Source: Hyunsoonleella flava | GTDB lineage: Bacteria > Bacteroidota > Bacteroidia > Flavobacteriales > Flavobacteriaceae | DNA length: 64,000 nucleotides | Reading direction: 5' to 3' | Assembly (NCBI RefSeq): GCF_004310325.1 | Contig: NZ_SIRT01000001.1 | Span: 62,001-126,000 of the forward strand | Shown: piece after piece, positions 19,581-26,956 of the stretch | How positions within the stretch are numbered: position 1 is the first letter of the stretch | Layout of the letters: the number at the start of each line of letters is the position of its first letter | Translations under genes and position numbers: made by a program | The notes under the pieces: model-generated | What the model was told of the DNA's origin: nothing | The model's input: the letters and a program-made list of their open reading frames with translations, nothing else | The model's database searches: none

Positions 19581-19976
19581 ATGGAGTATTTATTTGTTTA
19601 CGGTACTTTACAAGACATTTTAGATAATGAAATGTCCAGGTTTCTTTCTACAAATTCTGAAATATTTGGAAAAGGCTTTATCCATGGCAAACTCTACAAA
19701 ATATCGTGGTTTCCAGGTGCTGTTTTAAGTAAAACGCCTTCTGAAAAGGTGTATGGTTCAATTTTTAAATTAAAAACTATAGAAAATACCTTTAAGGTTT
19801 TGGATAACTATGAAGGTTGCGACGCTAATAACCCTAAAACAAGTTTATTCTTTAGGGAAACAACAACAGTTTTTTTGGAAAATGGAAATATTATCAATGC
19901 TTGGGTGTATCTTTACAACCAAAATGTTGATGATAAAAAACGGATTTTTTCCAGAGATTTTTTGAAAGATGCATAA
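19581..19976 (+). CDS. gamma-glutamylcyclotransferase-like (AIG2) family protein
   Basis: A 131-residue protein with the GGCT/AIG2 fold. The substrate-binding signature YLFVYGTL lies at residues 3-10 and the conserved acidic residue E78 lies in LDNYEG. Relatives release 5-oxoproline from gamma-glutamyl compounds or gamma-glutamylamines. The exact substrate cannot be called. A functional link with the distant pxpABC operon is possible but unproven. The stop overlaps the start of the next gene by eight bases, so the two are translationally coupled. Confidence 0.85.
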   Translation: MEYLFVYGTLQDILDNEMSRFLSTNSEIFGKGFIHGKLYKISWFPGAVLSKTPSEKVYGSIFKLKTIENTFKVLDNYEGCDANNPKTSLFFRETTTVFLENGNIINAWVYLYNQNVDDKKRIFSRDFLKDA

Positions 19977-21657
19977 GCTAAATTTTACAGATACATTTTT
20001 TCACGAGCTTAATCTTGACAATGATGTTTTGTTGCCCAAACAATTCACATTTCCGTTTTATTATAAGCCCCATGCGTTAAGTGTTTTGGCTGCCCAAGAT
20101 TTGCAAGCCTATTTGGAAACACAAACTGATTTTGTGCATAATTTTGGATTAGACGCTACAGTGAAAGGCTTACAAATAGGGAAGATGTTTGGGGTTATGG
20201 TAGTACGAGATAAAAATGGAAACTTAGGCTATTTAGCTGCGTTTTCTGGAAAGTTGGCCGAAAGTAATTACCATAGCGGTTTTGTGCCTACAGTGTACGA
20301 TACACTTGATGAAAACGGATTTTATAAAAAAGGTGAAGCTGAATTAAATAGGTTAAATGCAGAAATTGAAGCTTTAGAAACTGCACCAGATTTTGGTGAG
20401 GCGCAACGTTTTTTAAAGCAATGCGAATTAGATTATGATACCGAACTTAAAGCGTTTAAAACAAAACTTAAAGTAGCAAAAAAGGCACGAAAGCTACAGC
20501 GAGAAACTGCCTTAAAAGAAATGCCTACGGAAGCATACGAGAATCTAATTGAAGATTTAAAAAACCAAAGTATTTACTATCATTTTCGGTTAAAAGATTT
20601 AAAAACCGATTGGGGTGCCAAAATTGAAAAGGCAAAAGGTAAATTAGATAAGTTTATAGCTCCGATTGAAGCTTTAAAAGAAAAACGAACCAATTTATCT
20701 GCTACTTTACAAAAACGCTTGCATGAACAATATCGATTTTTAAATGCTGAAGGCGATACTAAGGATTTGCTGGATATTTTTAAGGATGCGATGGTGCCTC
20801 CACCAGCTGGCTCGGGCGAATGTGCTGCGCCAAAGTTGTTTCAATATGCTTATGAAAATGCGTTAAAGCCCATTGCTATGGCAGAGTTTTGGTGGGGTGC
20901 TTCACCAAAATCAGAAGTTCGGAAACACAAACAATTTTACCCATCGTGCCGCAGCAAGTGCGAACCTATTTTAGGACACATGATGCAGGGTTTAGATGTT
21001 GAAGAGAGCCCTATTGGTGCAGTAGCAGACTACAATGCGCCATTAGATATTGTGTATGAAGACGATTATTTATTACTCGTTAATAAGCCCCATGAGTTTT
21101 TATCTGTGCCGGGGAAACACATTCAAGAGTCGGTTTTAACCAGAATGAAACGCTATTTGCCAAAAGCCAAAGGGCCGTTATTGGTACATCGATTAGACAT
21201 GTCTACCTCTGGATTGCTTTTAGTTGCTAAAAACGAAAAGACCCATAAAAATCTTCAAAAACAATTTATAAACCGAACCATTAAAAAACGCTACGTGGCT
21301 ATTTTAGATGGAGAAATTACATCTGCTAAAGGTGTTATAGATTTACCACTGCGTGTAGATTTAGATAATCGCCCGCAGCAATTGGTATGTTACGAGCATG
21401 GTAAACCTGCACAAACTAAGTTTGAAGTTGTATCTGTACAAAACGGTAAAACCAGAATCAATTTTTATCCTATAACAGGAAGAACGCACCAACTCCGTGT
21501 GCATGCAGCACATGTGGATGGTTTAAATACGCCAATTCTTGGGGATGATTTGTATGGTGTAAAAGGTGCGCGTTTGTGTTTGCATGCAGAACGTATTGCA
21601 TTTACACACCCTGTAACGCAGGAGACTATGGACGTGGTTTGTGAGGTGCCGTTTTAA
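19969..21657 (+). CDS. RluA-family pseudouridine synthase with long N-terminal extension
   Basis: A 562-residue protein. The C-terminal third (about 345-560) is an RluA-type pseudouridine synthase: NKPHEFLSVPGK, catalytic Asp410 in VHRLDMSTSGLLLVAK, GRTHQLRVHAAH and GDDLYG. It isomerises specific uridines in rRNA or tRNA. The first roughly 340 residues are an extension with a charged coiled-coil section (about 130-250) and a cysteine-containing segment (SCRSKCEPILGHM). This long form recurs in Bacteroidota and some Gammaproteobacteria, and the role of the extension is not known to me. It is coupled to the GGCT gene upstream. Confidence 0.9.
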   Translation: MHKLNFTDTFFHELNLDNDVLLPKQFTFPFYYKPHALSVLAAQDLQAYLETQTDFVHNFGLDATVKGLQIGKMFGVMVVRDKNGNLGYLAAFSGKLAESNYHSGFVPTVYDTLDENGFYKKGEAELNRLNAEIEALETAPDFGEAQRFLKQCELDYDTELKAFKTKLKVAKKARKLQRETALKEMPTEAYENLIEDLKNQSIYYHFRLKDLKTDWGAKIEKAKGKLDKFIAPIEALKEKRTNLSATLQKRLHEQYRFLNAEGDTKDLLDIFKDAMVPPPAGSGECAAPKLFQYAYENALKPIAMAEFWWGASPKSEVRKHKQFYPSCRSKCEPILGHMMQGLDVEESPIGAVADYNAPLDIVYEDDYLLLVNKPHEFLSVPGKHIQESVLTRMKRYLPKAKGPLLVHRLDMSTSGLLLVAKNEKTHKNLQKQFINRTIKKRYVAILDGEITSAKGVIDLPLRVDLDNRPQQLVCYEHGKPAQTKFEVVSVQNGKTRINFYPITGRTHQLRVHAAHVDGLNTPILGDDLYGVKGARLCLHAERIAFTHPVTQETMDVVCEVPF

Positions 21658-21670
21658 GATGATCTTTTAT

Positions 21671-21694
21671 CCTGAATTTGATTCAGGGTCTTTT
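21671..21694 (+). terminator. hairpin after pseudouridine synthase gene
   Basis: CCTGAA and TTCAGG (about 21671-21676 and 21682-21687) form a short stem followed by TCTTTT. It is also close in form to a CCTGAA...TTCAGG palindrome common between flavobacterial genes, so it may be a repeat rather than a dedicated terminator. Confidence 0.5.
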
Positions 21695-21786
21695 GAGACT
21701 ATTCTAGATGATTGCATTGTGTTTATAATAGTATCTTTATTGTTTATAATTATGTACAAGTATATTGACTTTCTGGGTTAAGAACC

Positions 21787-21849
21787 CGAACTTCGATTAT
21801 CAATCGATATAGTTCATTAAAACGAAGCCATATCTAATCGTTGCCAAAC
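21787..21849 (+). repeat. left boundary element and 5' arm of accessory block 1
   Basis: This boundary sequence precedes the four-gene sigma-factor block. A 20-base stretch, from CGATATAG to AAAACG (about 21804-21823), occurs identically, on the opposite strand, upstream of the gene at 30046-30927. It ends with the arm GTTGCCAAAC (21840-21849), the exact reverse complement of GTTTGGCAAC found just after the block (24462-24471). CTTCG and CGAAG within it can pair. The rest of 21658-21953 holds only a short hairpin and AT-rich leader. Confidence 0.75.
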
Positions 21850-21953
21850 ATTAAGACAAATCCTCTACTTAACATCATAAATCATTTATTTTCTAAAAAT
21901 TGTAACCTTTTTAATTTTTCCCTCTCTAAAGAGTAAATAATAAAAATTAAATT

Positions 21954-22292
21954 ATGGTTGCTTTAACAATGTCGTCATTTGACTATCCTATAGGTCCAAT
22001 ATTTATAATAGTTGGAATAGTTGTTATGTTTTATCTATGGACTCAATATCGCCAAAAAATGGAATTGATAAAAAAGGGCGAAAGTTTAATAAAAATTGAC
22101 TCTTTAGAACAAATGAAAACCAACCACCTAAGCAAAGGTATTATTGCTATTACTTTATCTCTGGGAATTCTTTCAGGATATTTTCTAGAAGGTTACACAT
22201 CACTGAATTCATGGGTTGCCTATTCTACAATGCTCTTACTTTTCTTTGGTATTGGTGCTTTAGTATTTTATGGTTTGATAAAAAACCAATAA
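21954..22292 (+). CDS. small two-span membrane protein (DUF6249-like)
   Basis: 112 residues with an N-terminal membrane span (IGPIFIIVGIVVMFYLW), a short charged cytoplasmic linker carrying KKGESLIKID, and two further hydrophobic stretches (GIIAITLSLGILSGYFL; STMLLLFFGIGALVFYGL). This arrangement and the KKGE(S/P) motif resemble DUF6249 membrane proteins, often found beside sigma factors in Bacteroidota. Function is unknown. It is the first gene of a four-gene operon, nine bases ahead of the sigma-factor gene. A start at the second Met (MSSFDYP) is also possible. Confidence 0.75.
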   Translation: MVALTMSSFDYPIGPIFIIVGIVVMFYLWTQYRQKMELIKKGESLIKIDSLEQMKTNHLSKGIIAITLSLGILSGYFLEGYTSLNSWVAYSTMLLLFFGIGALVFYGLIKNQ

Positions 22293-22300
22293 AATAACTA

Positions 22301-22813
22301 ATGTCTAAAGAATTAATTCAAAGGGCAAAAAAAGGTAACACTGACGCCTTAAATGAATTAATAGAAAAATATAAATCTGTTGCTTTTTCTATTGCTTTTA
22401 AATACCTGAAAAACAAAGAAGATGCTGAAGACATTACACAAAATGCTTTCATCATAGTTTTAAGATCTATCAAAAAATTTAGGAATGAGTCTAAATTTTC
22501 AACTTGGCTGTATAAGATAATTTATCACGAATGTCTTAAAGTGTTAAAAAGTAGAAATCTAATGATAGAATACATCCCTGAATTTACACAGATAGAAGCA
22601 GCTGAAGTAAAAGATGAAACAAAAAAAGTAGATCATAAGATTGACGAACTTTTAAGTCACTTAAAACCTAATGAATATACGGTGATCACACTTTTTTATT
22701 TAAAAGAAAAAAGCATAAAGGAGATCGGCGAAATAACATCTTTTAGCAAAGCAAATATCAAAGTTATTTTGCACAGAGCGCGAACCAAGTTAAAAGAAAT
22801 TTACAATACATAA
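22301..22813 (+). CDS. ECF-type RNA polymerase sigma factor
   Basis: A 170-residue extracytoplasmic-function sigma-70 protein. Region 2 (about 10-90) contains EDAEDITQNAFIIVLRSI and FSTWLYKIIYHECL, for core binding and -10 recognition. Region 4 (about 110-165) contains the helix-turn-helix KSIKEIGEITSFSKANIKVILHRARTKL. It probably directs transcription of this operon and other genes. The next gene, a small membrane protein, would be the natural candidate for its anti-sigma partner. Gaps of 8 and 10 bases to its neighbours confirm an operon. Confidence 0.92.
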   Translation: MSKELIQRAKKGNTDALNELIEKYKSVAFSIAFKYLKNKEDAEDITQNAFIIVLRSIKKFRNESKFSTWLYKIIYHECLKVLKSRNLMIEYIPEFTQIEAAEVKDETKKVDHKIDELLSHLKPNEYTVITLFYLKEKSIKEIGEITSFSKANIKVILHRARTKLKEIYNT

Positions 22814-22823
22814 TATAATTAAA

Positions 22824-23129
22824 ATGGAAGACAATACGATAAAACAGGTATTAAAGAAACATCTTAAAACGACTGGAAATGAGAATTTTAACTATCAAAT
22901 TATTCAACAATTGAATCTGGAACAAAAAAAACAGCGTCCTAATTTATTTAACGAAACCTCTATAATAAATTGGTTTTTAGTCGTTTCTGGATTCGTTCTG
23001 TTTTTTTACTTACAACAAGAATCAAAAATAGATGCCAATGCAATTTCGATAGGATGTATTATCTGTGCTGTTCCACTTTACTTACTAATTTTTAATAAAA
23101 TATATTCACTTAAAAAAAATATCCAATGA
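22824..23129 (+). CDS. small membrane protein, candidate anti-sigma factor
   Basis: 101 residues: a soluble N-terminal part of about 45 residues (DNTIKQVLKKHLKTTGNENF), then two membrane spans (IINWFLVVSGFVLFFYL and AISIGCIICAVPLYLLIF) with a short positive tail. It is not similar to a family I can name. Its place right after an ECF sigma gene and its short cytoplasmic-type N-domain plus spans suit an anti-sigma role; this is inference from position only. It overlaps the next gene by four bases (ATGA). Confidence 0.7.
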   Translation: MEDNTIKQVLKKHLKTTGNENFNYQIIQQLNLEQKKQRPNLFNETSIINWFLVVSGFVLFFYLQQESKIDANAISIGCIICAVPLYLLIFNKIYSLKKNIQ

Positions 23130-24454
23130 AGAAATTATATATATCAATGATGTGTTTAGCATTTTTAATTTCCTGCAAAACCACAACAATTGCTCAATCA
23201 AAATACCTAAAAAAGGTAAATGAGATTAAAAGACAGATTAACCAAACAGATTTGGGTAAAAATTACAATGGCTCAATCTTAATTGCTGATGGAGAAAACA
23301 TCTTATTTAAAGCATCATATGGGTTTAGTACATCAAAAGAACCCAACCAAATTGAAACTAGATATGAAATTGCTTCAATGGGTAAAATGTTTACGTCTAT
23401 AGCAGTAATGCAATTGATTGAAAATGGAAAGCTTAACTTACAACAAACTATTGGAGACGTTTTAAAAGATTACCCAAACCAAGATGCAAAGCGTATTACC
23501 GTTCAACAGCTATTATCTCATACCTCTGGTCTAGGTGATTTTTTTAGCCCAGAATTTGATCGTAAAAAAGAAACCATTAAAACACTGAAGGACTATTTAC
23601 CTTTTTTTGTGAATGATCCATTAGAGTTTGAACCTGGAGCGCAAATGCGCTATAGTAATGCCGGTTTTATTGTGTTAGGCTTAATTATTGAAAAGCTCTC
23701 AAATTCAAATTTTAACACCTATATTTCTAAACATATTTTTCAACCAGCAAAGATGTCTTCAACAGGACCTTTAACTAGCACTGCTGGAGGTGGCACTTCT
23801 ACAGTATATGATTTACATAAGTTTGCTGTTTCCTTAAATAATAATACGTTGATTAATGCGTCTTCTTTTATAGCAATGACTACTAACCATTTTAGTAATG
23901 GTTATGGTTATGGTATGAGTTTAAGAGATTTGAATGGGAAAAGGATATATGGTCATAATGGAGGAGCGCCAGGTGTATCTGGAGAGTTAGACCTTGTAAT
24001 AGGTGAACCGTTAATCATTATCACTATGTCTAATAGAAGTGCTATGGATGGTTGGGCACAAGTAAGAACCAATATTAGAAAAGAATTTTTTGGTATGACC
24101 CCTGAGATTCAAGAATTTTTAAATACCGAAAAAGTAGTTCACATGTATCAGAAAGAAGGACTGAAAGAAGCGAGTAAATTGCTTTCTAAATTGGACAATA
24201 ACATTTCTGATAAAAACACTTTTCGTTTCGCACAACAATACATGGGTCAGAGACAATTAGGTAAAGCTATTGATATTTTAAAATTAATAGTGCAAGCATA
24301 CCCCGACCAATGGTATCCTTACAGTTTTTTAGCTGATTTTCAGTTACAAGCAGGGAAAAAAGAAGAAGCGATCAAAAACTATAAAAAGAGTTTGGAATTC
24401 AATCCAAAGAACGAACAAGCAATTGAACAACTTAAAAAGTTGCGACAAGATTAA
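23126..24454 (+). CDS. class C beta-lactamase-like serine hydrolase with C-terminal TPR
   Basis: A 442-residue lipoprotein (lipobox LISC; Cys17). A serine beta-lactamase/DD-peptidase-like domain (about 30-330) contains the SxxK motif with Ser84 and Lys87 (ASMGKMF), the YSN motif (RYSNAGF) and HNGGAPG as the third motif. Tetratricopeptide repeats follow (about 370-440: YMGQRQLGKAIDILK, ADFQLQAGKKEEAIKNYKK). Relatives act on peptides, esters or D-amino-acid substrates rather than always on antibiotics. It ends the ECF-sigma operon, overlapping the previous gene by four bases. The right-hand inverted-repeat arm starts eight bases after its stop. Confidence 0.9.
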   Translation: MKKLYISMMCLAFLISCKTTTIAQSKYLKKVNEIKRQINQTDLGKNYNGSILIADGENILFKASYGFSTSKEPNQIETRYEIASMGKMFTSIAVMQLIENGKLNLQQTIGDVLKDYPNQDAKRITVQQLLSHTSGLGDFFSPEFDRKKETIKTLKDYLPFFVNDPLEFEPGAQMRYSNAGFIVLGLIIEKLSNSNFNTYISKHIFQPAKMSSTGPLTSTAGGGTSTVYDLHKFAVSLNNNTLINASSFIAMTTNHFSNGYGYGMSLRDLNGKRIYGHNGGAPGVSGELDLVIGEPLIIITMSNRSAMDGWAQVRTNIRKEFFGMTPEIQEFLNTEKVVHMYQKEGLKEASKLLSKLDNNISDKNTFRFAQQYMGQRQLGKAIDILKLIVQAYPDQWYPYSFLADFQLQAGKKEEAIKNYKKSLEFNPKNEQAIEQLKKLRQD

Positions 24455-24461
24455 GAATAAC

Positions 24462-24608
24462 GTTTGGCAACAAAGTGTATAATTCATTGCTACTAAAGAC
24501 TTACTTACGAAAGTTTTTGCGGACTTACTATCTGTGATTTATTTGCTAACTTTAGTGCTTAAACACGCAACGAAATCATACACAAACAGGATAAGCGCAA
24601 CCATAATT
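24462..24608 (+). repeat. complete boundary element between accessory blocks 1 and 2
   Basis: It starts with the arm GTTTGGCAAC (24462-24471), which pairs with the left arm of block 1. A long imperfect inverted repeat follows: GTGTATAATTCATTGC (24475-24490) against GCAACGAAATCATACAC (24567-24583), with an inner pair CTAAAG (24493-24498) / CTTTAG (24550-24555). It closes with GATAAGCGCAACC, which would be the 5' arm of the next block. The opening AATAACGTT...AACAAAGT.TATA...ATTGCTA matches the element at 29926-30044 read on the minus strand. It fills most of the non-coding stretch 24455-24698; the remainder shows nothing further. Confidence 0.75.
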
Positions 24609-24698
24609 ATGCAAACCAAAACTCCCAAAACTGGCGCTCATCTTTGACGAGTGATTCTGATAATAAAAAAAATAAGACCAGCCATTATTATATTTCAA

Positions 24699-25090
24699 AT
24701 GAAAAATTTTTGCCTAATCTTATCTTTATTATGCTTCTTAAATACTTTCAGTCAAAATCCAGATTTAAAATATTTAGAGGTTGAATTTTTAGATATAATA
24801 GAACCATATTCTCGGAATTCTGGTGTACCATTCGATTCACCACTCAATGCCTCTACAATATTAAAGCTAAGGTTTAAAAACAAAGGGAAGAAGGTGTTTA
24901 TCTTAAGCTTGAAAGATGTATATGCGTTAGATCGTAACAATGAGTACTACCCAGTTAGTAAACCTTCAAGGAAGAAAACGATAAAAATTAAAGCAAATCA
25001 ATCAAGAAGGCTCTGCACTTTAATATGCCAGATAATGAACAGCTAGTAAAAATATTGATTGATCGAAAAGTATTTGAATTATATCTATAA
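24699..25090 (+). pseudogene. small secreted protein of unknown function, apparently frameshifted
   Basis: The frame from the ATG at 24699 encodes a signal peptide (MKNFCLILSLLCFLNTFSQ) and a beta-rich domain (DLKYLEVEFLDII, STILKLRFKNKGKKVFIL), then terminates at 25046 with an implausible tail (RRLCTLICQIMNS). From about 25014 another frame continues smoothly as ALHFNMPDNEQLVKILIDRK and stops at 25090, directly before a terminator. One missing base around 25010-25016 would restore a protein of about 130 residues. It is either a recent pseudogene or a sequencing error. An upstream ATG at 24651 only adds an unlikely N-terminal extension. The family is not recognised. Confidence 0.7.
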
Positions 25091-25122
25091 AAAAACTCCC
25101 AAGCTAGCTTGGGAGTTTTTTT
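25089..25122. terminator. bidirectional terminator
   Basis: A perfect inverted repeat, AAAAAACTCCCAAGCT / AGCTTGGGAGTTTTTT, with essentially no loop lies between two convergent genes. Its A and T runs allow termination in both directions. Confidence 0.9.
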
Positions 25123-25125
25123 ATT

Positions 25126-26313
25126 CTATATACCTGCAATATTAGAGGAGTAGGAGTTGATAATTTGTTTCAATTGTAGTTTTAAGTCTTCTCCTGTATC
25201 AAAAATCATTTGCTCTTCGGTAGGGAAGGGCACCGCGCGAAGCTCTAAAAATGGAATCAAACTAGTATCTAATGCTCTTCTATCACCTCTTGAGGTAGCG
25301 TAAATATGTTCAAAGACAAATTCGCTACTTATCGGAAAGGCGTCAACCAATTGGTTATTGCGCAAATCATAGTACTCTATATTTCCTGTGATTTGAGAGG
25401 CTTTAAATTGTGTAAACTCGTAATATTCACAACGAACGGTTTTCATACGGTCTACCTTAATGGCATTGCCTAAACTGTCTTTTACAACTTTGCCATTTTC
25501 AATTAAATCTTGCTTACCATCAGCAATTTGCTTTTCCTTAATAATTTGACGCTCTTTGATTTGCTCTGGAGAAATATTGATGTCTCTAAAGTTAACTTTC
25601 ATATTAAAATCATAGTTCACCTTTTCCTCGGCAACGCTATGAAACTGTAACCAAAAGGTGTTAATACCATAGCTACTAAAGTTAAGTAAGTCGTTTTCCA
25701 AACGTGCAGGAATGATTTTTCCAGAATCGTTAATCATGTCCACAAGTACAAAATCAGTCCCTTTTTGGTGCGCCACGTTCATTAACTCACGTGTGTCTTT
25801 GTAATTAGGGTTAATATCTTCTATCTCGCGAAGTTGATTGTATGCAGCCCTAATATCAAACTTATTACTAGAGTTTAATAAGGCTTGTGCATTGTTATAC
25901 AATTGCAACGATGCACTATTTCTGTAGGTAATAATCTCGTTGCTGTAATCGTTAAAATCAAACCGTACTTCATTGCCTTTTACGTACAATGGCAACAAAG
26001 GTTTTATAGCTTCTTGACGGTTATCCAAACTTGCATAGGCGTCAAAAATACGCAGGTAGCTTTCTGGATTATTGTCTTTCTTTAAAAAACGTATGTTTTC
26101 TAAATCTCGCGCAGTAGCTTTATAATAGGCTTCTTCCAAAAGCATTATAATATCTGCTTTTCCCCTTCTGTCCTTGTTGATTTTTAGTTTGCCTATGGCA
26201 TCGTTTATAGCACGATCGTAGTTGCCATAACTAATGGTTTTTTCCATTTGTCTTCGCGTGCTGCAAGACATTAGGAACACCAATACTAATACTGAAAGTA
26301 ATATTTTTTTCAT
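25126..26313 (-). CDS. conserved lipoprotein of unknown function
   Basis: A 395-residue lipoprotein (lipobox FLMSC; Cys17). The first roughly 180 residues are helical and TPR-like (SYGNYDRAINDAIGKLK, ESYLRIFDAYASLDNRQEAI, AYNQLREIEDINPNYKDTRELM). The second half is beta-rich, with VNYDFNMKVNFRDINISPEQ and a segment resembling a mixed-charge hairpin (ADGKQDLIENGKVVKDSLGN). I do not recognise a named family. Probably a periplasm-facing outer- or inner-membrane lipoprotein. It is a single gene with its own terminator downstream and a 643-base repeat-bearing region upstream. Confidence 0.8.
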   Translation of the reverse strand: MKKILLSVLVLVFLMSCSTRRQMEKTISYGNYDRAINDAIGKLKINKDRRGKADIIMLLEEAYYKATARDLENIRFLKKDNNPESYLRIFDAYASLDNRQEAIKPLLPLYVKGNEVRFDFNDYSNEIITYRNSASLQLYNNAQALLNSSNKFDIRAAYNQLREIEDINPNYKDTRELMNVAHQKGTDFVLVDMINDSGKIIPARLENDLLNFSSYGINTFWLQFHSVAEEKVNYDFNMKVNFRDINISPEQIKERQIIKEKQIADGKQDLIENGKVVKDSLGNAIKVDRMKTVRCEYYEFTQFKASQITGNIEYYDLRNNQLVDAFPISSEFVFEHIYATSRGDRRALDTSLIPFLELRAVPFPTEEQMIFDTGEDLKLQLKQIINSYSSNIAGI

Positions 26314-26723
26314 AGGTTAAAATGTTTTGGTTATTTGAGGTACTTTCCAATAGTTGTGCCAAAATAGTAATATATACTATGAAATGCTAATAAAACAGGT
26401 TGAAATGCTTAATTTTATATTAATTTGAAGGTTATTTCTTTCTTTTTTGATTATTTTTTGGCTTTTGAATATGCGCTTCTAAATCATAAACACATCGTTG
26501 GTCTAGAGTTTCTCATCTAAAAAGGCCTGTGCTGAGCCTAGTCGAAGTAAAGTGGGTAAGGTTGTGTTGTTTGAGGTGTAAGCTCTTTTAAACTGAATAC
26601 AGAAACGGTAATATTTACTTTTAAATGAATGTTCTACATAAGAATACTTTGTTCATTTTTTTCTTGATAGACTATTCTTATTTGTGAAGTGGTTTTATTG
26701 TGTAACGTATTTTTTCAATTTTA

Positions 26724-26792
26724 CCAACAGCCAACAGCCAACAGCCAGCGGTTAAAAGTCAACAGTTCGCAGTCAGGAGTCAGGAGTCAATA
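26724..26792. repeat. short heptanucleotide tandem repeats
   Basis: Three perfect copies of CCAACAG (26724-26744) are followed by GTTAAAAGTCAACAGTTCGC and then two copies of AGTCAGG plus a partial third (26771-26788). Such low-copy microsatellite-like patches can vary in copy number between strains; no coding frame uses them. Confidence 0.8.
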
Positions 26793-26846
26793 GCCCGACA
26801 GGTAAGAAAAGACTAAGGTTACGACATGGCACCAGCAGATTAGCCC

Positions 26847-26949
26847 GCGTTAGGGATTGAACGGCATGTTGGAGCTCCCTACGCAGGAGGAGCGACTAGT
26901 GAAAGCCCGACCCGGCTTCGAGAGCCTCGGCGAACAAAGGGGTAACGCC
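26847..26949 (+). repeat. interspersed structured repeat, copy B
   Basis: The same family as 12071-12169. The outer stem is GCGTTA with TAACGC. The second arm is GCTCC with GGAGC around TACGCA. The third arm differs in sequence from copy A (GGCT...AGCC) while keeping the ability to pair. The element ends seven bases before the fahA stop codon, so on the fahA transcript it would lie immediately after the coding region. Confidence 0.8.
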
Positions 26950-26956
26950 CTAAATT

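Larger units (their letters stand above)
26314..26956. other. repeat-bearing intergenic region
   Basis: These 643 bases contain no credible gene. Seen left to right: AT-rich DNA with the promoter of the lipoprotein gene; a degenerate copy of a palindrome-derived repeat (TGCTGAGCCTAGTCGAAGTA, about 26531-26550) resembling motifs scattered through flavobacterial genomes; short tandem repeats (separate entry); and repeat copy B next to the end of fahA. Confidence 0.6.

Noticed and set aside
24462-24608. Classical integron attC site
   Set aside because: GCCTAAC in block 3 fits the RYYYAAC core, but block 1 (GCCAAAC) does not, and no integrase is present; the elements are related in concept only.
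26724-26792. CRISPR array
   Set aside because: Repeats are only seven bases, contiguous without spacers, and no cas gene is present.
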